Source of the DNA: Paenimyroides ummariense
Lineage (GTDB): Bacteria > Bacteroidota > Bacteroidia > Flavobacteriales > Flavobacteriaceae
Length of the DNA stretch: 64,000 nucleotides
NCBI RefSeq assembly: GCF_900115115.1
Contig: NZ_FOVI01000004.1
Span: 124,001-188,000, forward strand
Direction of reading: 5' to 3'
Numbering within the stretch: the stretch's first letter is position 1; the number at the start of each line of letters is the position of its first letter. This document shows, piece by piece, positions 26,871 through 35,001 of the stretch. A program made the translations under genes and the position numbers. Under the pieces are notes generated by a model. It was not told where the DNA came from. It was given only the letters and a program-made list of their open reading frames with translations, and did no database searches.

Positions 26871-27728
26871 ATGAAAAAGGATTTACAATTCGAAAGCCCA
26901 CCCACGGCATTTTCTGAAAATGAAATTAGTTCGTTCATGAAAATTACGCCGCAGTACACTACAGATGATTATGAAGGATCTGGAAAACTGCTTGATAAAA
27001 GTGTTGTTGTTACCGCCAGCGACAACGGTGTTGGTAAAGCCGTATCTATTGCTTTTGCAAAAGAAGGTGCCAATATTATTATGGTTTACAACCATTTAAA
27101 GCACGAAAAAGAGGTTAAGAAAACGGTTAAGCTTATTGAGAAACTCGGTAGAAAAGTCTGGTTGTTTAAATCTTGTACTTTTGACGAGTTTAAATGCAAG
27201 AGGCTTTTTGAAAACATCTTAAAAAAGGTTCCTAAAATTGATATTCTGGTCAATACTTTTTCCATATCGAATAAAAAAGATACTGAAACCGGTCATTACC
27301 TGCTGCGAAAAAACGATACATTAAAAATACAGTCATTGTTCACATTAGGGCGTTTAGCACCAGAATATCTTACGCCAAACGGTATCATTATAAATTCGGC
27401 AACATTGTGTGCATACGCACAGCCCGACCAGCTGATCTTTTATTCGGCACTAAAAGCAGCCGTGAAAACCTATACACACGAAATGAACAGAATGCTGTCT
27501 TTAACCAAAAAAAGTTTACGCATAAACGGCATTACTACCGGTTTTATTTGGTCTGATACGCTTCCGGACGAACGACCAAATTACGAAAACCTGCCAACAA
27601 ACATTAATTCTGTAACACCCATGCATCCTTACGAAGTTGCTCCGTTATATGTATTTATCGCTTCAAAAGAATCAAAATCTATAGCCGGGGAAACGTTAGA
27701 TGCCGGAGGAAAAATTTATAAATACTAA
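26871..27728 (+). CDS. SDR family oxidoreductase, divergent paralogue
   Basis: 285-aa short-chain dehydrogenase/reductase of the long-N-terminus type found in general-stress loci. The first 40 residues (TPQYTTDDYEGSGKLLDKS) match the leader of its neighbour. The cofactor motif is altered (TASDNGVGKAV), and the usual NNAG is replaced by VNTF. The catalytic Ser (INSATLCAY) and YxxxK (YSALKAAVK) remain. It lies 11 bp before a canonical paralogue, evidently an old tandem duplication. It may have changed cofactor use or activity. Substrate unknown. Confidence 0.85.
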   Translation: MKKDLQFESPPTAFSENEISSFMKITPQYTTDDYEGSGKLLDKSVVVTASDNGVGKAVSIAFAKEGANIIMVYNHLKHEKEVKKTVKLIEKLGRKVWLFKSCTFDEFKCKRLFENILKKVPKIDILVNTFSISNKKDTETGHYLLRKNDTLKIQSLFTLGRLAPEYLTPNGIIINSATLCAYAQPDQLIFYSALKAAVKTYTHEMNRMLSLTKKSLRINGITTGFIWSDTLPDERPNYENLPTNINSVTPMHPYEVAPLYVFIASKESKSIAGETLDAGGKIYKY

Positions 27729-27739
27729 AAACAATCATT

Positions 27740-28627
27740 ATGAAAAAAGAACAAGAAAACAACATCCGTCAATATCCCAATCCGCCATTTCATGAACCAA
27801 GGCAAAATCCGCCTGCATCGGAAGATCAAATGGAATTAAAACCAGATCACGGCGAAGATTCTTATAAAGGTTACAACCGAATGACCAATAAATGTGTGGT
27901 AATTAGCGGTGGAGATTCAGGAATTGGTAAAGCCATAGCCATTGCATTTGCACGAGAAGGAGCCGATGTGGTAATATCTTATTTAAGCGATGTGGAAGAC
28001 GAAGATGCTAAAGACACCGCAGAATGGGTACGCAAAGCCGGTAGAGAAGCCTTGTTATTTAAAGGGGATATTAATGATAAAGCAATATGCCAGGCGTTAA
28101 TTGAAAGCACCATAAAGAAATTCAAGAAAATCGATGTACTTATAAACAATGCAGCCTATCAAATGGGTCGCGAAACAATTGATGAAATTAGCACCGAAGA
28201 ATGGCAGTTAACCTTTGATACCAATGTACTGGCTATGTTTCATTTGTGCCAGTTAAGCATTCCGTTTATGCCAAAGGGCAGCAGTATCATCAATACCACA
28301 TCGGTAAACGCATACCAGCCCAACCCTACCCTTTTGCCTTATGCTGCAACTAAAGCGGCAATACAAAATTACACGGCAAATTTAAATCAAATGCTTATTG
28401 AACAAAAGAAAGATATTCGTGTAAATGCAGTGGCACCTGGTCCGGTTTGGACGCCTTTAATTCCGAGTACCATTATTGATTATAAAGATTTTGGAAAAGA
28501 TACTGCCTTAAAAAGACCAGGACAACCTGTTGAAATTGCTCCGATTTATGTTTTTTTAGCTTCGAACGAAGCATCGTATATCGGTGGAATTACTATTCCC
28601 GCTACAGGAGGAAAAATTGCGTATTAA
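27740..28627 (+). CDS. SDR family oxidoreductase (YhdG/YdaD/GS39-type general stress protein)
   Basis: 295 aa with the long N-terminal extension of the GS39-like group (YPNPPFHEPRQNPPASEDQM, then YKGYNRMTNKCVVISGGDSGIGKAIA). All SDR landmarks are present: GGDSGIG for NAD(P), INNAAYQ, Ser in TTSVNAY and YAATKAA. The C-terminus IGGITIPATGGKIAY is typical. It is probably an NAD(P)-dependent alcohol or aldehyde oxidoreductase induced by stress; the substrate is not predictable. It sits between its divergent copy and a CinA-type gene in one operon. Confidence 0.92.
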   Translation: MKKEQENNIRQYPNPPFHEPRQNPPASEDQMELKPDHGEDSYKGYNRMTNKCVVISGGDSGIGKAIAIAFAREGADVVISYLSDVEDEDAKDTAEWVRKAGREALLFKGDINDKAICQALIESTIKKFKKIDVLINNAAYQMGRETIDEISTEEWQLTFDTNVLAMFHLCQLSIPFMPKGSSIINTTSVNAYQPNPTLLPYAATKAAIQNYTANLNQMLIEQKKDIRVNAVAPGPVWTPLIPSTIIDYKDFGKDTALKRPGQPVEIAPIYVFLASNEASYIGGITIPATGGKIAY

Positions 28628-28648
28628 AATTCAATCCGTTAAATAAAT

Positions 28649-29143
28649 ATGACAGAAATAAGTGTTTTAAATTGTTGTGCTTTATTAGCCGAAAAAAAAC
28701 TTAAAATTGCTTTTACAGAAAGTGCTACAGCCGGAGCACTTTCTGTTGCTTTTGCACTTACGCCTTATTCGGGCGATATTTTATTGGGTAGCATTGTTTG
28801 TTACGATGCCGATGAAAAGAAGAATATATTAAACGTACCGCAAGAGTTAATTGATAAACACACGCCCGAATCAAGCGAAGTAACAACTTGCATGGCTGTT
28901 AACGCAAAAAAAATGTTTAATAAAGCCGATATTTTGGTGGCGGTTACCGGACTTACCAAAAGTGGCGGCAGCGAAACCGAAGATAAGCCTGTGGGTACCA
29001 TGTATATCGATTTTATTTTTCCGGATTATCATCTGCAGGTTAAAGAAATTTTCTTGGGAAATTCGCACCAAATTGTGCATCAAACCATAAAGAAAACGGC
29101 AGATATCATTACAGCACATTTAACCAAAACCGACGAAAATTAA
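28649..29143 (+). CDS. CinA C-terminal domain (PncC-type nicotinamide-nucleotide amidase) protein
   Basis: 164-aa stand-alone CinA C-terminal domain. KIAFTESATAGALSVAF carries the catalytic Ser region, GSIVCYDADEKKNIL follows, and ILVAVTGLTKSGGSETEDKPVGTMYID is the signature loop. Members deamidate NMN to NaMN in the pyridine nucleotide salvage cycle. The core motif varies slightly from PncC, so activity is likely but not certain. It is 21 bp after the SDR gene and closed by a bidirectional terminator. Confidence 0.85.
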   Translation: MTEISVLNCCALLAEKKLKIAFTESATAGALSVAFALTPYSGDILLGSIVCYDADEKKNILNVPQELIDKHTPESSEVTTCMAVNAKKMFNKADILVAVTGLTKSGGSETEDKPVGTMYIDFIFPDYHLQVKEIFLGNSHQIVHQTIKKTADIITAHLTKTDEN

Positions 29144-29150
29144 GCAAAAA

Positions 29151-29181
29151 AATAACCTCTCATAAAGTTAGAGAGGTTATT
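29151..29181. terminator. Bidirectional terminator between the CinA-type and Asn/Gln-rich genes
   Basis: Perfect 11-bp stem AATAACCTCTC / GAGAGGTTATT, loop of nine, with A and T runs outside, between convergent genes. Confidence 0.9.
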
Positions 29182-29203
29182 TCACTTAAAGTAAACTGCA
29201 AAT

Positions 29204-29554
29204 TTAGTCTTCAAAGTTCTTGTTTTGGTTTTGATCGTTCGTAATGTCTTCATTAAAGTCTTTATCTCTATTTCTTACATTAGTATCCATACCGTCTGGA
29301 TTTTTAGATCCTGTGTATCTTTTTTCATCCTGGTTGGTTTGATGCTCTTCTGAACGACCGTCTTTATTGGTATTTCTTGTAGATTCGTTTTCTCGATCAA
29401 TATCATTTTGATCATGATTGTTACGAGTTTGTTGATTTTTGTTTTGATTGTCAAAAGATTGATCATTTTGATTCTGATTCTTTTGATTTTGATTTTGCGG
29501 ATTGTTTTGGTTATTCATTCCGTCTTGTCCTGGGTTGTTTTTGTTATTGTCCAT
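29204..29554 (-). CDS. Asn/Gln-rich low-complexity protein
   Basis: 116 aa, no signal peptide, no membrane segment and almost no hydrophobic residues. The first 55 residues are Asn/Gln blocks (NNQNNPQNQNQKNQNQNDQ), prion-like in composition. The remainder is Asp/Glu/Lys/Arg-rich. I do not recognise a family. A consistent frame and an own terminator between convergent genes support a real gene. It may be a disordered stress or hydration protein, by analogy with its neighbours only. Confidence 0.65.
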   Translation of the reverse strand: MDNNKNNPGQDGMNNQNNPQNQNQKNQNQNDQSFDNQNKNQQTRNNHDQNDIDRENESTRNTNKDGRSEEHQTNQDEKRYTGSKNPDGMDTNVRNRDKDFNEDITNDQNQNKNFED

Positions 29555-30238
29555 GATTATAATTGATTAGGTTGTTTAATAATTTATAACTTTGGTATTC
29601 AATCTTACTTAAATACATAATGAATTTCACTTCATTTCTACGGGGCTTTCCCAATTAAACTAATTCAATAAGTAATCCAACCATTTATAAATGTGTATTT
29701 TACAATTTATTCTGTAACGAGTTTTTATAAATTAATAAATAGAAATCGTAGAGATATCAAGCAATCAGAATTTTAACATTTCAGATAAATTATGTAATGA
29801 TATACGAACAATAAGTACTTAATTGACTCATGCAGAACAAAACAATCATTAAATCCGATATTTATATTAAAATTATATTTAAAACAAATAAAATTAACTT
29901 TAATAAAAATTATTAAATAAATAATTAAATTAAAAATATGTATATATATTAATTATAAATATTCTTTGGATCTATGCTTCAAAACCTGAAATCAAAAATA
30001 CCTTTGGTGTAAAAAAAGTACCTTAGTTGTACCAAAAATACACAAACTGACGATTTGTTTCTAAAATCATATAATTCAAATAGCCTATAATTAACTGCAA
30101 TTTATAAAGGAATGCTTTTTGTACTTAATAAAACATCTTACTTAACTTACAGAATTTCTTATTCATTTTTATATTAATAATATTGATTTTCTCTATAAAT
30201 TTTAGTTTAGAACAATATCAATAAAAAAATATATTGCT
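29555..30238. other. 684-bp AT-rich intergenic region of the stress island
   Basis: No gene recognised. The part from about 29860 to 29960 is almost pure A/T. It holds two perfect TAnnTTTG boxes, one per strand (29999-30006 plus, 30033-30040 minus), which could arise by chance here. It also holds AAAGTACCTTA (30015-30025), also found at 24475-24485. Confidence 0.55.
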
Positions 30239-30538
30239 ATGAAAAAGATTCTTTTTAAATACTTATTTATAAGCGCATTAGCTTTAACATTTACAGCAAC
30301 AATTGCTTGCAGAGACAATAAAAATACCGATGATGTAAACCGTTATGATTCACTGCCGGAACAGGAAAGAATGTACGATGATCCGGACCCTTTAAACGAA
30401 CAAGATGTTTCGGGCGGAACCATTGACAATCATCAAGGAAGTTCTATTGATGCAACAGATAACATGAACGATAATGACACTATAGACCGAAGAAATTCTT
30501 CATCAAACAGTAATCAAAGTACACAAGATAACCGTTAG
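30239..30538 (+). CDS. Small lipoprotein, hydrophilic and disordered
   Basis: 99 aa. Signal peptide MKKILFKYLFISALALTFTA, with a lipobox ending TIAC at about residue 24. The mature part is Asp/Asn/Ser-rich with no hydrophobic core (RDNKNTDDVNRYDSL; tail SSSNSNQSTQDNR). No family recognised. It lies within the stress-type island and is closed by a strong terminator. Confidence 0.7.
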   Translation: MKKILFKYLFISALALTFTATIACRDNKNTDDVNRYDSLPEQERMYDDPDPLNEQDVSGGTIDNHQGSSIDATDNMNDNDTIDRRNSSSNSNQSTQDNR

Positions 30539-30566
30539 TTACACTCAATTATTCATTTTACATTTT

Positions 30567-30606
30567 TTGTACCGATTTAAAATATTAGATCGGTACAATT
30601 TTTTTT
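30567..30606 (+). terminator. Intrinsic terminator after the small lipoprotein
   Basis: Perfect 10-bp stem TTGTACCGAT / ATCGGTACAA followed by eight T. Confidence 0.92.
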
Positions 30607-30682
30607 AGAAAATATAATGCTTGGCACGAATTTTTAGTATAATTTAACACACAACAAAAATATCTCACAAACAACCTGCATT

Positions 30683-31282
30683 ATGACTAAAAAAATTACT
30701 TTCCATCTAAAGAAATCAAAATTCTATTTAATGATTGTCGGTTTTTTCTCGATCTTCTTCTTAACAAGTGCCTGCCATTGGGATCAAGACGAGGATAAAA
30801 TTGCCGGTAATAAAGTATTGATTTTAAAATTCAGCCACGATACCAATGATTTTATCGAAGGAAAAGAATACAAATCGTTCAATAAAACCGATCAATTTAC
30901 CGTAACTGTTTCAAAAGAAACAAACCCAGATGAAATCATTACAAACGTAACCTACACAGAAACAAACGCCTTACTTTTAAAAGCTTCAACCTTGCCGTTG
31001 CCAGAAAAAGGTAAAATAATTATTCCGCAAGATTTTAGTCAAGCTACTGCTTTTGAAAGAGTTGAAACCAACGATTTTGTAACGCCCCAAAATGGTTATA
31101 AAGAAGTAGAATTGTACATTTTAGACGAATCGCATTTTATTGATATGTGGTCTAAAATTCAAAGTTTGGTAAAAGTACGCGAATATTTAAAATCAAATCC
31201 AAACCAGCAAATACAGGTGTTTTTTCATCAACATTCAATCGGAAACTCTCAAGGTAATTGGATTTTCATCTTAAAAAATTAA
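30683..31282 (+). CDS. Hypothetical lipoprotein
   Basis: 199 aa. A basic n-region (TKKITFHLKKSKFY), a hydrophobic core and the lipobox FLTSAC at about residue 30 indicate an exported lipoprotein. The mature part is beta-rich (KVLILKFSHDTNDFIEGKEY, GYKEVELYILDESHF) and ends QGNWIFILKN. No known domain recognised. AAAATATCTCAC lies 14 bases before the ATG and is shared with the SDR gene at 26871. It is followed 46 bp later by the YetF-type gene. Confidence 0.7.
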   Translation: MTKKITFHLKKSKFYLMIVGFFSIFFLTSACHWDQDEDKIAGNKVLILKFSHDTNDFIEGKEYKSFNKTDQFTVTVSKETNPDEIITNVTYTETNALLLKASTLPLPEKGKIIIPQDFSQATAFERVETNDFVTPQNGYKEVELYILDESHFIDMWSKIQSLVKVREYLKSNPNQQIQVFFHQHSIGNSQGNWIFILKN

Positions 31283-31328
31283 TCTTCGTAAATAAATAAG
31301 TACATTTATGTCTATTTAGACAACACCT

Positions 31329-32012
31329 ATGGAAATTAACGAGTTTCTTTTTGGAGATACTGGCACTTCGTTTTTAGTATCAATAATGCTGCGTACGTTT
31401 GTAATGTTTCTGCTCATCTTAATATTTTTAAGACTGCTTGGCAAACGCGGAATAAAACAATTGTCGGTATTTGAACTGGTTGTAATTTTAGGATTAGGAT
31501 CTGCCGCCGGCGACCCTATGATTTATAAAGAAATTGGCGTTTTTAGTGCGCTGGTTGCTTTTTCTGTAGTTACAATCTGCTACAAACTACTAACCGTTTT
31601 GGTGTTTAAATTTAAATGGATAGAAACACTTGTTGAAGGCAAAGAAGTTTATATCATTAAAAAGGGAAAATTTTCTATTGAAGAATTCCGGAAAGAATCA
31701 TTAAGCAAAGATGAATTTTTTATGGAATTAAGGCTACAAGGTGTTTTTCATTTAGGTCAGGTTGAATATGCCATTTTAGAAACAACCGGCGAAGTGAGCG
31801 TTTACTTTTTTGATCACGAACATACAAAATACGGCTTACCTATTCTGCCCGATTCATTAAAGAAAACAGTAAAAGCTTTTGAAACCGACACTTTTTATTC
31901 ATGTACTTTTTGCGGACAAACCGTTAAATATATCGCTCAAAACAATTTTATTTGCCCAAAATGCAATAAAAACGAATGGGTTAAAGCAAGTAACAGAAAA
32001 GTAAATCGTTAA
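31329..32012 (+). CDS. DUF421 (YetF/YcaP) membrane protein with C-terminal zinc ribbon
   Basis: 227 aa. Three N-terminal membrane helices (residues about 10-85) contain FLRLLGKRGIKQLSVFELVVILGLGSAAGDPM, split by the typical RxxGKR motif. A cytoplasmic DUF421 beta domain follows (EEFRKESLSKDEFFMELRLQG). After the usual end of the family, at about residue 195, a zinc-ribbon pattern appears: CTFCGQ then CPKCNK, four Cys in two CxxC pairs. The added ribbon is unusual for YetF and might bind nucleic acid or sense metal. YetF proteins are envelope-stress related. Confidence 0.87.
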   Translation: MEINEFLFGDTGTSFLVSIMLRTFVMFLLILIFLRLLGKRGIKQLSVFELVVILGLGSAAGDPMIYKEIGVFSALVAFSVVTICYKLLTVLVFKFKWIETLVEGKEVYIIKKGKFSIEEFRKESLSKDEFFMELRLQGVFHLGQVEYAILETTGEVSVYFFDHEHTKYGLPILPDSLKKTVKAFETDTFYSCTFCGQTVKYIAQNNFICPKCNKNEWVKASNRKVNR

Positions 32013-32070
32013 AATTCAATTTAAAATATTTTTAAGGCACGTATTTTGATGTAATTATACAAAATCATAT

Positions 32071-32143
32071 TAAAGAATTAGAGAATTAAATGGTGGTACG
32101 AACCCTTATTCGTAAGCGCGTTCTCACCTTTAGTTCTTTAGGG
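32071..32143 (+). ncRNA. Structured RNA candidate downstream of the YetF-type gene
   Basis: Nested stems: TAAAGAATTA (32071-32080) with TAGTTCTTTA (32131-32140); GGTG (32092-32095) with CACC (32125-32128); and a local hairpin TACGAA/TTCGTA with a 6-base loop (32097-32114). A terminator follows at once. No protein frame uses it. It could be the 3'UTR of the YetF mRNA, a 3'UTR-derived small RNA, or a separate gene; no good promoter box precedes it. Not matched to a known family. Confidence 0.5.
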
Positions 32144-32178
32144 TAATGCTTATCTTTATGGTAAGCATTATCTTTTTT
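32144..32178 (+). terminator. Intrinsic terminator of the first RNA candidate
   Basis: Perfect stem TAATGCTTA / TAAGCATTA with a 9-base loop and a T run. Confidence 0.88.
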
Positions 32179-32331
32179 AAATAATTATTATTTTTTTTGA
32201 TTTCACAAAAGAAAATAAATTTTATTAAAAATATAACATCCAACAATAAAATGGGAAAAGAAGTTTATAACTATATGGAGTTTTAAGATGTTTTATTGAA
32301 TTTTATTAACTTTTATTTATAGCAACAGCAG

Positions 32332-32363
32332 TTGTACAATATAGAAAAATGTTTTTATATTTG
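32332..32363 (+). promoter_or_regulatory. Complete Bacteroidota promoter (-33 TTG, 21 bp, -7 TATATTTG)
   Basis: TTG at 32332-32334, then 21 bp, then a perfect TAnnTTTG at 32356-32363. Predicted transcription start is about 32367, exactly where the RNA's first stem begins. There is no protein gene downstream on this strand. Confidence 0.75.
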
Positions 32364-32366
32364 TTT

Positions 32367-32490
32367 ACTCACCTTATTAATTCAGATAAAAACTCCGTTA
32401 TGAGCCGACAATTTTGGTCCTCCGCTAATGGGGTTTTTTACTCGATAGAATTAAAAGGTGAGATATTTAATTTGGTGCGGAGGACTTTTT
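32367..32490 (+). ncRNA. Stand-alone structured small RNA, possibly 6S-like
   Basis: About 124 nt between a full promoter and a T run. A long imperfect hairpin is formed by CTCACCTT/AAGGTGAG (32368-32375 with 32455-32462), AATTC/GAATT (32379-32383 with 32448-32452) and AAAAACTCC/GGGGTTTTT (32388-32396 with 32430-32438), with internal bubbles. In its loop GTCCTCCGC (32417-32425) is perfectly complementary to GCGGAGGAC (32477-32485), which is followed by TTTTT. That pairing crosses the long hairpin, so it is either a pseudoknot or an alternative fold and terminator. The bubble-bearing hairpin recalls 6S RNA (the 6S-Flavo family), but I cannot confirm it. Confidence 0.6.
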
Positions 32491-32535
32491 ATTATCCAAC
32501 ACTTTCAAAAAAAATATCCCAAAAATTATATCATT

Positions 32536-33444
32536 TTATTCTTTTGTTTGAACAGCTTGTTTTTTTAGCTTATCAATTTTTCCGGGACTTCCAAAAACAT
32601 AAAACCATTTTTCTTTAAAAGTTTTTGCTGTTTTCACATCTTTATACATACTGTCGTACTCATGAAAATTCAAATGCAGCGGATTTAGTTTATGATCAAT
32701 TTTATGAGTAATTCCGTAAGTAGGTTTTTCTTCTTCAGGCTGATACGTTCCTAACAGCATATCCCAAAAAATAAAAATTGCAGCAAAATTCTTATCGATA
32801 TATTTTTCGTCTGATCCATGATGAACCCTGTGGTTTGAAGGTGTAACAAAAATTGCTTCAATAAAACGCGGAAGTTTCCCAATATATTCGGTATGCTGCC
32901 AAAACTGAAACAAAACCGATATTTGATTCACAATAAAAAAGATTACAGGATGAAAGCCAAGAAAAGCAACCGGTAAAAAGAACAATATTTTAAAATGTTG
33001 CACCCAGCTTAATCTAAAAGAAACCGTTAAATTGTAATTATCGGCGCTGTGATGTATAACGTGCGTAGCCCAAAAGAAACGGTTAAAATGCGATACTCTG
33101 TGTGCCCAATAGCTGCAAAAATCGTAAATAATCAAACATGGAAAAAGTGTCCACCAATTTAATTCCATTCGCCACGGAACCAGATTATAGATGTAAACCG
33201 CTCCGTAAATAAAAGCAACCTTAAGCACTAAATTTATAGCTACATTCCCCAATCCTACAAATAAAGATCCCAAACTTTCTTTAGTGTTGTAATTTCTTTT
33301 TTCAGAGTACCAAGAATACCAAATTTCCAATCCGGTAAAAAAAGCCATTAACGGAATAGCATAAACTATTAAATCGCCTGACTGTTGTTCTAATTCTTTA
33401 ATATTTTCGTAAGAAATGGGTGATGCACCAAAAAAGTTACTCAT
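32536..33444 (-). CDS. Sterol desaturase / fatty acid hydroxylase superfamily protein
   Basis: 302-aa integral membrane di-iron enzyme. The three histidine clusters are intact: HRVSH near residue 115, HVIHH near 128 and HRVHH near 210, with further His in EYDSMYKD-adjacent loops. Hydrophobic segments lie at about 25-45, 70-90, 145-170. The family hydroxylates or desaturates sterols, carotenoids or acyl chains of lipids; the substrate is not determined here. In this phylum hydroxylation of sphingolipid or ornithine-lipid acyl chains is a reasonable guess. It converges on the RNA candidate. Confidence 0.88.
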   Translation of the reverse strand: MSNFFGASPISYENIKELEQQSGDLIVYAIPLMAFFTGLEIWYSWYSEKRNYNTKESLGSLFVGLGNVAINLVLKVAFIYGAVYIYNLVPWRMELNWWTLFPCLIIYDFCSYWAHRVSHFNRFFWATHVIHHSADNYNLTVSFRLSWVQHFKILFFLPVAFLGFHPVIFFIVNQISVLFQFWQHTEYIGKLPRFIEAIFVTPSNHRVHHGSDEKYIDKNFAAIFIFWDMLLGTYQPEEEKPTYGITHKIDHKLNPLHLNFHEYDSMYKDVKTAKTFKEKWFYVFGSPGKIDKLKKQAVQTKE

Positions 33445-33616
33445 ATTGCAATTTGATTTTTTATTTGCTATTTACTACGCAGAAATTATGCCTGATTGTT
33501 GAAGATAACTATTAATACAGCAAAAACCTAAACATTACAGCAATGTTAACATTAATAGTTTAAATTGGTGTTTTCAAATTAAATGTCGAACTCTTTCATT
33601 ACTTATCTGTTTTTAA

Positions 33617-33624
33617 TAAATTTG
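33617..33624 (+). promoter_or_regulatory. -7 box of the pepT promoter
   Basis: TAAATTTG, a perfect TAnnTTTG, 23 bases before the ATG at 33648. Confidence 0.6.
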
Positions 33625-33647
33625 TAAGATAAAAGCTTTAATTTAAA

Positions 33648-34901
33648 ATGGAAAACAAACAACATATTATTGACCGATTTATAAGTTATGTAACTGTTGA
33701 TACAGAATCGGATCCAAATTCAGAAACTACTCCATCAACCAAAAAACAATGGGATTTAGCAAATAAGTTAGTAGAAGAATTAAAACAAATTGGTTTAGAA
33801 GAAGTAACTATAGATGAAAATGCCTACATCATGGCTACTTTACCAAGCAATGTTTCGCACGAAGTTCCTACAATTGGTTTTGTTTCTCATTTTGATACTT
33901 CGCCAGATTTTACAGGTGCAAACGTAAAACCACAGATTGTTGAAAATTATGATGGTGGTGATATCCTTTTAAATAAAGAACAAAACATTGTATTGTCACC
34001 AAGTTATTTCGATGATTTGTTACAATACAAAGGTCAAACTATTATTACTACAGACGGAACAACTTTGCTGGGTGCCGATGATAAAGCTGGAATCTGCGAA
34101 ATTGTTTCTGCTATGGAATATTTAGTTCAGCATCCGGAAATTAAGCACGGAAAAATCAGAATTGGCTTTACTCCCGATGAAGAAATTGGTCGCGGTGCAC
34201 ATAAATTCGATGTTGAAAAATTTGGTGCCGATTGGGCTTACACAATGGACGGAAGTCAGATTGGAGAATTAGAATACGAAAATTTCAATGCTGCAGGAGT
34301 TAAATTAATTTTTAAAGGAAAAAGCGTTCACCCAGGTTATGCAAAAGGTAAAATGATTAATTCTATGCTTTTGGCTAACAAGTTTATATCAAAACTGCCA
34401 TTAAAAGAAGTCCCTGAAAAAACAACAGGTTATGAAGGATTTTTCCATGTAAATGATATCCACGGATCTATTGAAGAAACCGAAGTTCACATGATCATTC
34501 GCGATCACAGCTTGAAAAAATTCAAAAAGCGTAAAAAATTGATTCGTGAAATGGTTAATAAATTCAACAAAAAATATGCTGAAAAATTTGGCGATAAAAT
34601 TGTTGATTGCGAAATTAAAGATCAATACTATAACATGAAGGAAAAGGTGGAACCTGTTATGTATATTGTTGATATTGCAGAAGAAGCTATGAAAGAATTA
34701 AACATAAAACCGATTATTAAGCCAATTCGTGGCGGAACAGACGGTTCTCAACTTTCATACATGGGATTACCTTGTCCGAATATCTTTTCAGGCGGACATA
34801 ATTTCCACGGTAAATACGAGTATGTTCCTGTGGAAAGTATTTTAAAAGCAACAGAAGTTATTGTTAAAATAGCTGAAATTACTGCGAAAAGAAAGTTTTA
34901 A
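33648..34901 (+). CDS. pepT: Peptidase T (tripeptide aminopeptidase)
   Basis: 417-aa M20-family zinc aminopeptidase that removes N-terminal residues from tripeptides in the cytoplasm. Metal and catalytic residues: SHFDTSPD (first His and catalytic Asp), [12 protein letters not shown] (bridging Asp), [13 protein letters not shown] (catalytic Glu pair), [16 protein letters not shown] and the late [14 protein letters not shown] (last His). [10 protein letters not shown] near the N-terminus and [20 protein letters not shown] near the C-terminus are PepT-specific. Monocistronic. Confidence 0.96.
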   Translation: MENKQHIIDRFISYVTVDTESDPNSETTPSTKKQWDLANKLVEELKQIGLEEVTIDENAYIMATLPSNVSHEVPTIGFVSHFDTSPDFTGANVKPQIVENYDGGDILLNKEQNIVLSPSYFDDLLQYKGQTIITTDGTTLLGADDKAGICEIVSAMEYLVQHPEIKHGKIRIGFTPDEEIGRGAHKFDVEKFGADWAYTMDGSQIGELEYENFNAAGVKLIFKGKSVHPGYAKGKMINSMLLANKFISKLPLKEVPEKTTGYEGFFHVNDIHGSIEETEVHMIIRDHSLKKFKKRKKLIREMVNKFNKKYAEKFGDKIVDCEIKDQYYNMKEKVEPVMYIVDIAEEAMKELNIKPIIKPIRGGTDGSQLSYMGLPCPNIFSGGHNFHGKYEYVPVESILKATEVIVKIAEITAKRKF

Positions 34902-34927
34902 TTAAAAACAAAAGTTGCTAAATATAA

Positions 34928-34964
34928 ACTGCCCCCAAATAGTTTCAAACTTTTTGGGGGCAGT
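34928..34964. terminator. Long hairpin between pepT and the helicase gene
   Basis: Perfect 12-bp stem ACTGCCCCCAAA / TTTGGGGGCAGT between convergent genes. T runs are weak on both sides, but position and stability support a bidirectional terminator. Confidence 0.7.
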
Positions 34965-35001
34965 GCATTTTCAATAAATCGCTTTTTCATTGAAGACTAA
35001 A

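Noticed and set aside
29999..30040. Two opposite perfect TAnnTTTG boxes in the AT-rich gap
   Set aside because: About one such match is expected by chance in 690 AT-rich bases read on both strands; no -33 elements accompany them.
32071..32140. tRNA gene (70 nt, apparent 7-bp acceptor stem)
   Set aside because: No T-loop consensus, no D-arm in the right place, and the anticodon-like hairpin has a 6-base loop.
32080..32180. T-box leader, prompted by TGGTGGTAC before a terminator
   Set aside because: The core T-box sequence is not complete, no aminoacyl-tRNA or amino acid gene follows, and T-boxes are not expected in this phylum.
32349..32618. 89-codon open frame over the RNA candidate
   Set aside because: It begins upstream of the predicted transcription start and runs through the hairpins into the convergent gene; composition is not protein-like.
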